Part shown: one piece after another, positions 34,436 to 46,000 of the stretch
Layout of the letters: each line of letters opens with the position of its first letter
Numbering within the stretch: the first letter of the stretch is position 1
Virus record (IMG/VR): IMGVR_UViG_3300032282_004026
Coordinates: 1-63,608 of that record
Length of the DNA stretch: 63,608 nt
Direction: 5' to 3' (one strand)
Origin: a virus
Notes under the pieces: model-generated
What the model saw: the letters and a program-made list of their open reading frames with translations, nothing else
Databases searched by the model: none
Told to the model about the DNA's origin: nothing
Made by a program: the position numbers and the translations under genes

Positions 34436-34443
34436 TATTTATT
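34436..34443 (-). promoter_or_regulatory. Candidate late promoter AATAAATA
   Basis: AATAAATA on the minus strand, 28 bases upstream of the S74 fibre ATG at 34408, with an AAGGA site in between. Confidence 0.55.
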
Positions 34444-34460
34444 GACATTAGAATATACTA

Positions 34461-36041
34461 TTATTCACCACCACCACCACCATCACCACCGCCGCCATCA
34501 CTACCACCTGATGATCCACCAGCATCACCAGCGCCTGATCCACCACCATCACCAGAAGAGCTACCAGCGCCGTCAGTACCAGAGTCTTGACCGAATGTTC
34601 CACTGTCAAACCCTCCACCACCTGGATCATAATAATCATAGTAAGCACGAGGAGGAACTCCAAACGGTGGATACATATCACCAGAAGTATTATTCATCAG
34701 TCCACTTAACGCTATGTATGTTGGAGTTTCATTACCATAAACTTTAATCCAAACAGAACCTCGCTTAACGTATAGATAGGGAATTCTGACCCATTGCCCA
34801 TTTTGTTTTATATTAATTTCATTAATTGGCTTCCATTCGAAGTTATCGTTATTTGCTACTTCTAATGAATTAACATTATAATTATCTCGAGTAGTCCAAA
34901 TAATTTCTCCAGATGCAGTAGGACCTCTATAAATTCTACCTGCAACTCCCCCTGGACCACCAAGATTAGTGTCTTGTATAGTTATAGTATGATAACCGGC
35001 TTTAACATATATTTGCTTACCGTTTATCACGTTCCAATTTTCTATTCTTCCGCTTGGTAAATTCATTATGGTAGTATCATCTACTTTCATAGTACCATAA
35101 TCGTCTAATGTTAATTGCACATAATAATTTCCACTAACTGGAAAATACACATTCCAAGTAAATGTATCTACGCCAGAAGTATTTATTGTTGGAGTATAAA
35201 AATCATATGCATAAACAAAATCCCATTCACTTCCATCAGCCATTACCTGTGAAGCATATGTATACACTCCGCTATATTGTTGAGCTTTAGCTATAGTGTC
35301 TGGAGGAGGAGAAGAACTTGGTCCATATACTATTGTGCCATCAATTACTACGCAATACTTACTAGGTGTAAAAAGAGTTCCATTGATTTTACCAAGCACG
35401 TAATACCCAGAAGTTCCTGCAGGCACTGTGTTAAAATTAGTTCCAGTCCATCCTCGAGTAGTTGGCGCTGGACCTGGGAATGGATTTGCCCAAGGATAAC
35501 TACTATATGCCTTAATGCTACTACTTATTGCAAGATTATAAGAAGGATTTAATAGTCCTCCAGAATATCCAGCATAAGCCCAATCTAATAATGGAGTATA
35601 ATACTTAGGCTCTGATAACGGATTAATTTCGCTTAATGTTGTCCAAAGTTCTGTAATTACAGAAGCATAATTTTGCTTAACTGATGTAGATGAAAGTAAA
35701 ATTGATTTTAAATATTTAATTCTTCCAGCAACACCAGCAGGACCACTACTGTTAGTAGCTGAAGTTTTGACTTTATGCCATCCTTGTGTAACATGTTTTC
35801 TAGCAGTCCAAACTGTTCTCCACGCCAGTTCATCTCCATTACTAGTGTTAACCATAGGAACATCATCTACATATAACACTGCATAGTTATCTGCAGATAA
35901 TTCAAAATCATAATCTTGAGAAGCTGGAAAGTATACTCTCCATTCTAAAACACTAGAAGTGATTCTTAAATCGATAGTGCCAAGAGACGAAGCATCTCTT
36001 AAAGCTCCACTCCATACAGCATAAGTGTTCATGAAGTTCAT
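34461..36041 (-). CDS. Adhesin with two PA14-like domains and a Gly/Ser/Asp tail
   Basis: A 526 aa protein. Two lobes (residues about 30-107 and 293-370) each have the PA14-like plan: a WRVYFPASQDYDFEL or WNVYFPVSGNYYVQL strand, then (A/L)(D)NY...VDD, and a closing GP(A/G)GVAGRI. Between them lies a module FPGPAPTTRGWTG ... CVVIDGTIVYGPS shared with the next gene. The tail has a strand pair (IPYLYVKRGSVWIKVYGNE) and a run of Gly, Ser and Asp. PA14 domains bind glycans; a receptor role is inferred. A CATAAATA motif lies 27 bases upstream. Confidence 0.75.
   Translation of the reverse strand: MNFMNTYAVWSGALRDASSLGTIDLRITSSVLEWRVYFPASQDYDFELSADNYAVLYVDDVPMVNTSNGDELAWRTVWTARKHVTQGWHKVKTSATNSSGPAGVAGRIKYLKSILLSSTSVKQNYASVITELWTTLSEINPLSEPKYYTPLLDWAYAGYSGGLLNPSYNLAISSSIKAYSSYPWANPFPGPAPTTRGWTGTNFNTVPAGTSGYYVLGKINGTLFTPSKYCVVIDGTIVYGPSSSPPPDTIAKAQQYSGVYTYASQVMADGSEWDFVYAYDFYTPTINTSGVDTFTWNVYFPVSGNYYVQLTLDDYGTMKVDDTTIMNLPSGRIENWNVINGKQIYVKAGYHTITIQDTNLGGPGGVAGRIYRGPTASGEIIWTTRDNYNVNSLEVANNDNFEWKPINEINIKQNGQWVRIPYLYVKRGSVWIKVYGNETPTYIALSGLMNNTSGDMYPPFGVPPRAYYDYYDPGGGGFDSGTFGQDSGTDGAGSSSGDGGGSGAGDAGGSSGGSDGGGGDGGGGGE
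35323..35356 (-). repeat. 34-bp shared module segment, copy A
   Basis: A 34-base block encoding part of the VVIDGTIVYGP motif, identical at 33 of 34 positions to 37210-37243 in the neighbouring adhesin gene. Confidence 0.85.
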
Positions 36042-36053
36042 TTAGTATTTTCC

Positions 36054-38222
36054 TTATACAGCTTCAATATTTATGCGTGAAGTTTTACCACTACCAACAG
36101 TCTTTGGATCAGCTACAGTTACTAGAGTATCATTTACTACAACTACGTCTACATTTGTTCCAGTAACTACGTCTGTTGTAACTACTACAGTTTCAGTTAC
36201 TACCGGAATAACTGGAGGTATTGTAGGAGTGATAGGAATGGTTGTTGTGCCACCAGTAACTGGTGTTACGACTTTCTTACCACCAATATCTGGATTATCA
36301 GGAGTCACTGGTGTTGGAGTATCTACAGCATCATTTATTACAACATAAGCAGGAGTTTCCCAAGCTTCTAAATATGGAGCTTTTGAATAATACGTTGGAG
36401 TATGTTCAACAGTATAAGTTGTAATATTAGCCTTTTTCATTTTTACATATGAATTAGTTTTCAATGCGTCAAATGCTGCATATCCATTCCAACTTGCATC
36501 ATATACTGTATTGTCGCCACCATATGATGTAGGATCGCCAATATTAATATCGTATGAAGGAAGTACTTCTGATGAAATATACGACATACCATTTGAACCA
36601 GCTTGTCCTCCAATATCATTACCTGGAGCCGTTCCACCAGATCCACCGCGATATCCACCACCGCCACCACCTGCTCCACCACCATCCCCACGATGATATT
36701 GACCAGCAGCACCACGGCTGTCATATTCTCCATCAGTAGAATAAGTAAAATTATAGCATGCTACGAAATCTAAATCACTACCAACACCGCGGCCAGCAAT
36801 ATATGAATTGCCAATACTAGTGCCTCTTTTTACACCAGCAAATTTGCTATTTGTAGTTGAATTGTCTACAATTATTCCGTTTATAACTAGACACCAGGCA
36901 ATTTCATATGTTGCTCCTCCGCTTGGACCAGTAGTACTATCAGTGTAGCCTTTCACGCAAAAAGCTGAAGCTCCTGATGGAATCTGGCCAATAAATGGAT
37001 TCATTAATGTTGCATTATATGTTGTAACTACAGGATGATTTCTCGAGTACGCATAAGCTCTCTTAGGAACTAAATCATTATCAAATATAGAAGTGAAGCT
37101 ATAGCACTGAACTACATCAGCAGTAGTTGGACCAGTTGAGACTCTAGAAGATTCTCCTACATATTGAGGTGTTAACACAAGCTTTGTTGGAGGAGCAAAG
37201 GCTGATGGACCATATACTATTGTGCCCTCAATTACTACGCAATGCATAGTTCCATTAAATAATTCAGTCGTTCCTTCAATAGCGCCATCATAATACGCGC
37301 CGCCTGCGATATAATAACCAGATGTGCCAGCAGCAATTATATTCTGAAATGGATCTGTCATAATAGATCCTGTATACTTCTTTTCTAGTGAAGGATTTGC
37401 GCCAATATATCCAGCACCAAAGTTACCTCCACCGCCGCCACCGCCTCCACCAGCAGCAATTGCAACGATATTATTACTTCCATAATTAGGAGTTTTGACT
37501 ATTTCTTGCACGTCATAAATTGTAATAAAATCTCCTCCACCCGGCCAAGTTTCCCAAAGAGCGTATTCGCTCGATACAAGTTTATAAGGAATATAATTAG
37601 TTGGAGGAGTAGTCGTGCTATGGTATACTATAACACCATTAATAATTACCCAAAATTCACGTGCATTATTAATACTACTATTTTCATCTAAAGCTGCAGC
37701 GCTTCTGACAAAGAACCCGTTGCTAGTTGCAAGTGGACGTACTAAATAAAAAGGAGAAAAACCAGTTGTAGTAGAATCACTTTTAGTACCGACAATATAT
37801 GAAGATTTATGAATGATTGATGTATTAGTATATGTCACTTCTCCAAGAGTTGGAGTTGTAGTATTTTTCCATAATACAGTAGCACCGCCTCCTCCACCAC
37901 CAGCTCCACTAGCACCCGAAGGACCAGAATTTCCACCTCTACCTCCAGAGAAACCATCTACTGAAGTTCCACCAGCTCCACCAGCCTGAGTTCCCCAACC
38001 TTGAGCACCAGGAAGACCTCTGCTTCCAACTGCACAATATAGAACATCTCCCTTTTTTAAAGGGATTTTTCCTTTAACGGTATCGCCTGATACTCCACTT
38101 GATCCAGAATATCTATCATTTCCTCCTGGTCCACCGCCACCACCGACAATTACAAACGACAAAATGCAATCTGCAATTGCCGTTAATTTTTTAACAGTGC
38201 TGTCAAATGTAAAATCAATCAT
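36054..38222 (-). CDS. Glycine-rich adhesin with repeated VVINGxIV modules
   Basis: A 722 aa protein. It opens with a strand-Gly motif (ILSFVIVGGGGGPGGNDRYS) and a long GGX region, then three copies of an about 110-residue module around CVVI(N/E)G(T/I)IV: VIINGVIVYHSTTTPP, HCVVIEGTIVYGPSAF, and WCLVINGIIVDNSTT. A second Gly-rich block (GDGGGAGGGGGGYRGGSGG) follows, and the C-terminus is a Thr/Val-rich strand ladder. Polyglycine-II bundles in phage adhesins have this composition. It shares modules with the PA14-like gene downstream. Receptor binding is inferred. Confidence 0.75.
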   Translation of the reverse strand: MIDFTFDSTVKKLTAIADCILSFVIVGGGGGPGGNDRYSGSSGVSGDTVKGKIPLKKGDVLYCAVGSRGLPGAQGWGTQAGGAGGTSVDGFSGGRGGNSGPSGASGAGGGGGGATVLWKNTTTPTLGEVTYTNTSIIHKSSYIVGTKSDSTTTGFSPFYLVRPLATSNGFFVRSAAALDENSSINNAREFWVIINGVIVYHSTTTPPTNYIPYKLVSSEYALWETWPGGGDFITIYDVQEIVKTPNYGSNNIVAIAAGGGGGGGGGNFGAGYIGANPSLEKKYTGSIMTDPFQNIIAAGTSGYYIAGGAYYDGAIEGTTELFNGTMHCVVIEGTIVYGPSAFAPPTKLVLTPQYVGESSRVSTGPTTADVVQCYSFTSIFDNDLVPKRAYAYSRNHPVVTTYNATLMNPFIGQIPSGASAFCVKGYTDSTTGPSGGATYEIAWCLVINGIIVDNSTTNSKFAGVKRGTSIGNSYIAGRGVGSDLDFVACYNFTYSTDGEYDSRGAAGQYHRGDGGGAGGGGGGYRGGSGGTAPGNDIGGQAGSNGMSYISSEVLPSYDINIGDPTSYGGDNTVYDASWNGYAAFDALKTNSYVKMKKANITTYTVEHTPTYYSKAPYLEAWETPAYVVINDAVDTPTPVTPDNPDIGGKKVVTPVTGGTTTIPITPTIPPVIPVVTETVVVTTDVVTGTNVDVVVVNDTLVTVADPKTVGSGKTSRINIEAV
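36068..36075 (-). promoter_or_regulatory. Candidate late promoter CATAAATA
   Basis: CATAAATA on the minus strand, 27 bases upstream of the ATG at 36041, matching N-ATAAATA. The AAGGAA ribosome site lies between it and the start. Confidence 0.5.
37210..37243 (-). repeat. 34-bp shared module segment, copy B
   Basis: A 34-base block in the glycine-rich adhesin that is identical at 33 of 34 positions to 35323-35356 in the PA14-like adhesin. It shows recent module transfer or duplication between the two genes. Confidence 0.85.
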
Positions 38223-38224
38223 AT

Positions 38225-39847
38225 TTAAACTTTAAACCAGAAGTCGCCTTCTACTGCATTTGTAGGTTCAGCGCTTTGTACATATTTCTTTGAAGTTCCC
38301 CACATTGGCTGTTGTTCATTTACGTATACTGTTGTTGCTCTGGTAGATACAGCATTAGTAATAGCAAGATTCATATTAGTGCTATTAGTGTAATTAGCAA
38401 ATGTATTATCTATTGATGTTTTAGTGTAGTAACTACTTAATGCTGTAGTTATCTTACCGTCTACTTGAGTAGAAGTTGAGTAAGGAACTAATGCAGTTGA
38501 AATTGCATAATCTGTTCCATCTTTATTATAATAATCTAATAGAGTTTTATTAATTCTATTAACTACATATTCTGTATTAGCTATTCTAGTAGAACCTGCC
38601 TCAATATAAACCTGTCCAGCGAGTGGATCATATCCAGGATCACCTTGTCTCTTATTTCTTCCATCTGTAACGATTACAGTAGGAGTAGTTGGGAATTTAT
38701 TAGTGCTATCTGTTGTTAAATCTGGAGCTGCAAGAGGAGCCTTCAAAGCTAATGCGCTATTAATCTGTGTTCTATGTAACCATACATATTTAGTATTTGC
38801 AATAGTTGCGCTATTACTATCAATTGTTGCATCTGGAGCTTGTGCACTTCCAGTAAATACTGGATTTTCCAATGGTGCAATAGTAGAAGTAACACTATTT
38901 AATCTATAGAATAGATTTGTGCTATTAGCCCAAACATCACCGTTTTCTGGAGCAGATGGTAAAACATTATATGGAGGAATTCTTAAAGAAGCATAATTAG
39001 CTGCGCCAGGAGCTAACTTAAGTTTCCCTGTCATTTGCTCTCCACCACCAGTACCAAGTACTGCTAGTTTATTACGAGCACCTGTCGCATCAGTAGAACC
39101 GGTTCCGCCATTAGTAATTTGAACTACGCCATCAACATCAGTTGCAACATCTGCATGATCTGCATTATACGCATCATCGGCGTATCCAGTTAAGTGACCA
39201 ATAAAATTAGTCGCTGTTAAACTATTATCACCATCTCTTACTGCAATAGTATTTGGATCAGCAGAAAACGAAGGAAGTTTATCTTGAAGTTTCCAAGAAT
39301 TTAAATTTGCCTGAGCAGCACTTAATGCATTGATTTTATCTCTTACAGAGATTGAATTAAAATCAATAGTGTTTAATTTTTGAGTTAACGAAACTGAAAG
39401 ATATTTAAAGTTATTATCTAGTTCTTCAATAGTTAATGGATAACCTTTTTCAGAACGAAGAATAATAGAAGATGGGATACTCGCGCCCTGAAGCTTTAAG
39501 TTAATAGAGAACTTTTCAAATTCTATATTACCACTTCCGACTGTAGTACTTCCATTAGTACTAATTACCCAACCAGTATCTGCTAAGTTATCGCCTTCTT
39601 GGATGAATACAATTGTACCACCATCTACACTAGATGCAGTAGCAAAATCAGAAGCTCTGCTCCAACTTCCATTAGAACCAATCGTGTATATACCATTCTG
39701 AGATCTATCAGTTTGTGCTTTAACTAAGATTCTATTACCAGATGCGACAATAACTCCATCAATCTTAGCTTGACCTAATATAAGATTAGTGGATAAGTTT
39801 ACGTACTCTAAAGTACCTAAACGTACAGGATTAAATGTTGTTGCCAT
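38225..39847 (-). CDS. Structural fibre / short-tail-fibre-like protein
   Basis: A 540 aa protein. The first about 115 residues are the domain DGVIVASGNRILVKAQTDRS, QNGIYTIGSNGSWSRASDF ... DTGWVISTNGS, also found inside the 961 aa fibre. Then come a helical region (IEELDNNFKYLSVSLTQKLN), a VVQITNGGTGSTDATGARNK collar, and a C-terminus with YYNKDGTDY, a run of coiled-coil-like repeats, and a closing VYVNEQQPMWGTSKKYVQSA. It is the fibre gene closest to the giant protein and baseplate. Attachment to the baseplate periphery is inferred. The ATG at 39847 has an AGAGGAA site. Confidence 0.72.
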   Translation of the reverse strand: MATTFNPVRLGTLEYVNLSTNLILGQAKIDGVIVASGNRILVKAQTDRSQNGIYTIGSNGSWSRASDFATASSVDGGTIVFIQEGDNLADTGWVISTNGSTTVGSGNIEFEKFSINLKLQGASIPSSIILRSEKGYPLTIEELDNNFKYLSVSLTQKLNTIDFNSISVRDKINALSAAQANLNSWKLQDKLPSFSADPNTIAVRDGDNSLTATNFIGHLTGYADDAYNADHADVATDVDGVVQITNGGTGSTDATGARNKLAVLGTGGGEQMTGKLKLAPGAANYASLRIPPYNVLPSAPENGDVWANSTNLFYRLNSVTSTIAPLENPVFTGSAQAPDATIDSNSATIANTKYVWLHRTQINSALALKAPLAAPDLTTDSTNKFPTTPTVIVTDGRNKRQGDPGYDPLAGQVYIEAGSTRIANTEYVVNRINKTLLDYYNKDGTDYAISTALVPYSTSTQVDGKITTALSSYYTKTSIDNTFANYTNSTNMNLAITNAVSTRATTVYVNEQQPMWGTSKKYVQSAEPTNAVEGDFWFKV

Positions 39848-39850
39848 TGA

Positions 39851-40090
39851 TTATTTTCCTCTAAGAACTTGGCTAAGCATTTGCTTTATTTCTTCTATAT
39901 CAGATTTTAAAGAAGCAATTTCTTGCGATTGTTGTTCTACTATTTGTTTTTGTTTTTTCTCTGCAAGTCTTCTTCTTTGATACGCTTCAAATTCATTATC
40001 ATCAGTAGATACTATAGCATGAGAGGACATGTCTCTCACTAGAGAATCATGTCCTTCTACCTTTGCGAATTGTGGAATTACGCTGCGCAT
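39851..40090 (-). CDS. Small coiled-coil virion-region protein
   Basis: A 79 aa protein. A conserved N-terminal half (GHDSLVRDMSSHAIVSTDDN) is followed by a helical region with heptads (QQSQEIASLKSDIEEIKQML) likely to form a coiled coil. Proteins with V-E-G-H-x-x-L-V-R-D occur next to the giant structural protein in many aquatic T4-like phages. It overlaps the end of that gene by 13 bases, so translation is probably coupled. Possible trimerising connector between baseplate and fibre; function unproven. Confidence 0.78.
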   Translation of the reverse strand: MRSVIPQFAKVEGHDSLVRDMSSHAIVSTDDNEFEAYQRRRLAEKKQKQIVEQQSQEIASLKSDIEEIKQMLSQVLRGK

Positions 40091-43000
40091 GCAATCACTC
40101 TAAAATCTTTAATACGTGGTACCTGAGATTTATTTATGGATTTCATAACCAGTTTAACGATTACACTATCAAAAGCTTCTAGTCCTTCAACATCACATGT
40201 AATATCAGTAAAATCTACTAAAGATTTAGTATATCCAGATTTAGGTTCTGCTTTACTGAAAGAGGCTTCACTGAAGTTTGCATCTACGCTTAATCCAGTC
40301 TTATAGTATACTTCCACATTTGCATCTGGAGGAATAATTGCTGCAAACATAATTTTCAACATTTCTGAAGGGCGTGAGAAATTAATCTTCTTAGTTACAT
40401 ACTTACTATGCGTAGAACCACCAGATGGAGCATAGTCTGACTTGAAGTGAGATAGCCAGAATATTTGTGCGCCAATTGCATTAGCAGTATCTTGAATAGT
40501 AACACCATCTTTAAATCCTACTAATGTGATATACAATGTAGTAGGATCGTAAGACATACTCTTAATTACCATATCACGAGTAGCATTTGTTCCACCACTG
40601 TAAACGAATCTTAAAACTTGTCCAGGCTGTAGATTATTGGTGCAATGATTATAAAGCGCTGTTTGTGAAATATTATTAACAGTTAGTGTATCTTTAATAC
40701 CATCACCATCAATATCAATTAATCCAAATGTTTTTCCGCTTCCAATTTCAGCAGACCAAGAATTAACTGTACCGGTACCAGTTAAAGATGTACCAGCCGC
40801 AGAAGCGATAAAAGTTGTTCCGACCTTTGTGCTATCAGTTGTAGCATTAGGGCCACCAACTGAAGTAAAGTTAGTACCTATTGTTGCTACAGTATAAGTT
40901 ACACCTGAAATAATAGATGTTGCTGCAATTCCATTACCACCAGAAATTCTGAAATAATCTAGTTCAGAATCATTAACGTCTAATGTTGGACTATCAACTT
41001 TATTACTTACTAAAGTCATCGCCAATCTTCCAAGATCAATAACTGGAGAAACAGAATTTAATGATGCTGAAGGTTTCAAAGTAGCAATTACACTTAATCC
41101 AGATGGGAACTGAGCATTCGTATAATTCATAGAAGAAGGATACACCTTTGTTTCTGGGAATGATACATTTTCCTTTGGAACCATATCATATAAGTCAGGA
41201 ACATCTGAGTGATTAATAACCTTGGCTTGATATGAAATGCTAGTTCCAGGTGGAACAATTTCAGCAATCTCAATCATTGCTGTTTGGAATTCATAGTTTT
41301 CAGTAGCACAAATATATGAACCACCTACTTGTCCACTTGCAGTAGAAGCTGTTAAGAATTCTACAACATATGAATCTAATTCAACGTGTTGAATTGTCCA
41401 ACCAATATCTCTAAATATTTCAGCTGCTGAAATTCCATTGATACTATCAATCACTTGACGTGATGTAAATTTAACTATTTCACCATCAACCATACCGTGA
41501 TCTCTGTGATTAACACGACATTTTTTACTTCCAGTAATAAAGTTGAATGGATTAAAATCTAAAGTCTTAACTGATAATTTTGGAGGAATTAATTCGATTG
41601 AACGAGATGCAGAAGTATCAAACACAGCTCTACGAATAACAAACTTCATATCTTGCGTTTGATCTGCGGTCCACGTAGAAGCATTCTGTGATTTGAATAA
41701 AACACCATTATATGGCTGAGAACTAATTCTTACCTTAGTTGCAACATCAATAGTATCTGTTTGAGAAATCCAAATCTTATATGCATTAGAATCAGATAGA
41801 GCAACTAATGCATACTCTACGCCATTCTGTAAGAATACAGGAGAAGAGAATGTAAATGTAGTAGGAGTTAAACTATCAGTACTAGTAACAATTTGAGATG
41901 CCTTCTTCTCAACACGTGAGAATGGAATAACTGCACTTCCAGGATAGCCATTCACGACTTCACGAATTTCGATTCTCATAGGAATCTTTTCATCTTTACT
42001 TTCAAAGAATAAGTCGACCGAAGTAATAAATGCGCCACCTTCTTGTTGAACTAAGAAAGTTTGAGCTAATGGATCAAACCAACCAGTATCACGAGTTAAT
42101 CTATCGCTTGTGTTTACAATAGTATTCTGATCAGAAACTTGAGTAGAACTAATAGAAGCTGTTCTTGTAGAAAGAATTGTACGTTGTTTAATTTCTACTA
42201 AACCATTTGCTTCATAGAACATTCCTCCGCTCGTAGATTCTTGATCTCCGCGTGTTGCTGGATTTGTAGAAGCACTATCAGAGAAGCGAAGTTCGCGTTT
42301 ACCTGTTCTAAATTTGACTAATGGACTACTTGGAATTCTAAAGATACCAGTAATTAAACCAGTTAGAGAAGATACTAAACTTGTATAATCTGTTCTTCCG
42401 CCTGATATAAATTTAACTCTTGGCTTTAATCCATTACTTGCAGTATATTCACCTTCGAAATATGCATTACTTGCAGTAGAGAATTGGCCATTGCCTTTAA
42501 TATTCAAAACATGAATGTAATAGTTAGTTCCAGAAACTTCTTGCCCAACTACAATTGCAGTGTTACCGGTAGCAGTACCACCAACATATTCTTTAATTAC
42601 TTCGCCGTGGTTAAACGCTACTTCAACTTCTTCAGTAGTATGCTTAGGTCCAATCACTTTAGCAGATACATCTGCTACAGTTGCACCGGTCCATGCTGGA
42701 GAAATCGTGAGAGTATCGTTATCAGTAATAGACTCAACTTTATATCTCGTTGGAGTTCCAACATTTAGAATATCACCAACTTCGACTTGTTGAGTAAATG
42801 CAGTTGCAAGTCCTTCAACACTTGTACTATTCTGTGTTAATGTAATTGTACCAGAAATAGAAGTGCCATCACTATAATATACAGTACGTGTTGCCTCAGA
42901 TACTGCTGAACCAGCATTACGCACAGTATCAAATTTATATTCATATCCATCAACTTTATTAACTGTTAATCGTACTGCTGGAGTAATATAATCATCTACT

Positions 43001-46000
43001 GATGTATTATCAAAATAAGAATACATTCTAGTAGATGGCTTAAATCCATAACCAGTAAACAGTACTGCACGTGGACGAATATATGGAACAATCTGTGTAT
43101 CTACTACACGATCATCAAGAACTTTAGAATCAATTTTATCTACAAGGAAACTTCTTACACCTGCGCGTTGTTGAGTAGTTTCTGTAGCTTGAGTTTCAAT
43201 AGTAACTACACGAGAACCAGCAACTGATGAAGCTTGTGCAGACCAAATATCGCGATTGGTGTTACCAATCAAATCTAATTCTTCAGCAGTAAATGTAGAA
43301 CGACTACGCCAGAAAGTACCACCGTTATTAGCTGAATTCAGAATTTCGTTATCTGCAACTGACCATTGACCAAGATTTTGCTTTCTTTCTGCAAGAGTCT
43401 TAGTAGAAGAGAATACAGTTTGCCACGCATTCCATACTGTTCCCAATACTCCATCTTTTTCAGCTTTGGTTTTAACAGCAATATATTTGCTTTCATCTGT
43501 AAGAATAATATCAGGACGATATTGCGTTGCAAACCAAGTGTCTGACCAAGGGTTAATATCTACAATGCCTTTCCAGCTATAAAGAGCATACGGATTTAAG
43601 AATTCTGATATTGAAGCTTTACGCTGAGCGATGAGTTCTGTCTCAGTATATGGTAGAGTTACTAAGTCTCCAGAAACTTTATATGTTCTATTTGCAGCAG
43701 ATACGTTTTCAAGTAATGCAACTTGTTTTTGCGAGAAGAATGGGCGAAGTTCTTTATTCTTTGAATCTATAGATGCATTCCAATCTTCAGATCCAGTATT
43801 ACCGATACCTTGTCCATCAAATGAATCTACTAAGAATCCATTTTGATAACGTTCATTACCATCTGCATCAACAATTCTCATATTTTTAGTTTCTAACTCT
43901 GTTAAAGTTAGAGCAGTGTAATATTCAAGATCTTGAATACGACGCTCAAGAGATCCAATATCACGCATTGTATATCGCTTATTTTCAACTCTATCAACTA
44001 AAATGCCTCTATTGCGACTTCCTCTAAATGTATATGGTTCTACACTTAGTCTTGCTAATTTCATAGAATTAGCTGGAATATTAGGTTCAGCTGGAGTATC
44101 AGATGGAATACCACGATTAAGAATAAATTGACCAGTGCTAGTCAATGATACATTATCAATTCTAGAATAATGGTGAGTATATTTAAACGATGCGCTCTTA
44201 CCAAATTTTGGAAAATACTTTAATGCAAATCCCGCGCCACTTGCCATTGGTCTAAAGTCAATCGAATCACGAAGAGATATATTAGATACTGAATAAATCT
44301 GATCATATGTCATGCGTGAATCATCAGAATATGTATATGAATCTACTCCAAAGAATCCACCGGCATCAGTTGATGCTGGATTTAAATACTCATACGCAAT
44401 TCTAATAGGACCAGTTGGCGCTGTTGCACCTGGAGCTAGTGAAATACTAGCTAAACCCATATGAGTAGTCTTTTGTCCAGAATTAAAATTGTATCTAGAA
44501 GTAATATTAACACTGTAAATTGGATTTGCAGCAGTTTGCGTAGTAAATCCACGAGCATCCATTAATATAGAAGTAATACGTGTAATGTATGGATGATTTA
44601 AAGTAATATTAGTAGCAGTAGCTGCAGCTTGAGCTGTAAGCTGAATTGGAGATGCATCAGCTACTGTAAAATTAACCTGAGCATTAGTTGCATCAGCTCT
44701 CTTCATTGTCGCAAGCAATGTGTATGATGTATTATTAGTTAATCCAGTAATAGTAATTTTATTATCTGTTGCTGTTAAATTAGCTCCTGGAATTAATATT
44801 ACGGCTACACCAGTTCCATTATTCATTAGAAGATAATTTTGAGAAGTGTATATGCTTTCAAAAGTATAGCCAAATGGCGCATCTTGCTCAATCTTTGAGC
44901 TAGACGCAGTCTTTGTGAAAGGAATAACAACTGAATATGTTACCTCAGAAATATTACTTACTGCATAAGTCTTTGGAATAGGATAAATTAGTGTATCGCC
45001 TGCTGCAGTAGGATTATTCATTACCGCAACACCATTCTCTAAGATGGCGTTGCATTTAAATGCTGTTGCAGAATTAGCATTATTACTTATAGATAGAACA
45101 CTCTTAAAATCTTTAGAAGCGTTCATCTTAACATCGAATAGGAATAGTCTATATGTCCATGCGCCAACACTAGCATTGCTAACATCTAGATTTTCTAAAG
45201 CACGAACTCTAGCAGTTCCTATAACTGTACCAGTTGCAATACTACCTTTTGTTACGCTATGTAAATTAACTGTTGGGATATTCGCTAAATCTGGGAAATA
45301 ATCTAACCCAGTAACATTCACGAATGATCCACTTGAAAGATCGATGTCAGCAGTTATACTAGGAGAAATTGAATCTGTTATAGCTGGTGCAGAAGTTGTT
45401 TTAAAGAAAGTTGCTAAAGCAGAACTTCCAGCTGGAAGATTTCTAGATTTTTGAATTGGTAAGAATTCAGTAGAAAGTTTTTCAATTTCATAACCGCGAA
45501 CATAAGCTTTACCGCTCTCTACACCAATACAAGAATGACCAGCTAAACGAATATGGTCATTTAATGTAAAGGCAGAATACAGGATATCACCTGCAGTGAA
45601 AGTATATACGCCTTGATTAAAATCTGGATATAAAACATATTCCCAAATAATATCATTATCTGTTATAGAATCTACTGTTTGAAGATTAAATCCAGTAGGT
45701 TTTGAAGATTTAAACGCAGCAGGCTTAGAAGATAAATTTGAGCTAGTTCCATTAGTTACTGCAACGAAATACCAGAATCCTGTAGATCCATCTGTAACTT
45801 TAATGATATCGCCTTGAATGAATTTCTCGTTTGGAGCCCAATCACCACGCAAATTATTACGTAGTTCTTTGATTTGCATATTAAATGGTGATAATGAATA
45901 ATCACCAGATTCATCATATGTACGACGAGCAAGAGTCTTCTCTAATTCTGCGTATTGAGTACGATCAACTTTAAATAAAACTTTACCTTTTTGTAAGGCT

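Noticed and set aside
34442-34747. Plus-strand frame with a long histidine run
   Set aside because: It is the reverse reading of the Gly/Ser/Asp-rich tail of the PA14-like adhesin; His codons arise from GGT/GGA codons on the other strand.
36073-36348. 91-codon plus-strand frame inside the Gly-rich adhesin
   Set aside because: It mirrors the Thr/Val strand ladder of the real gene and has no independent support.
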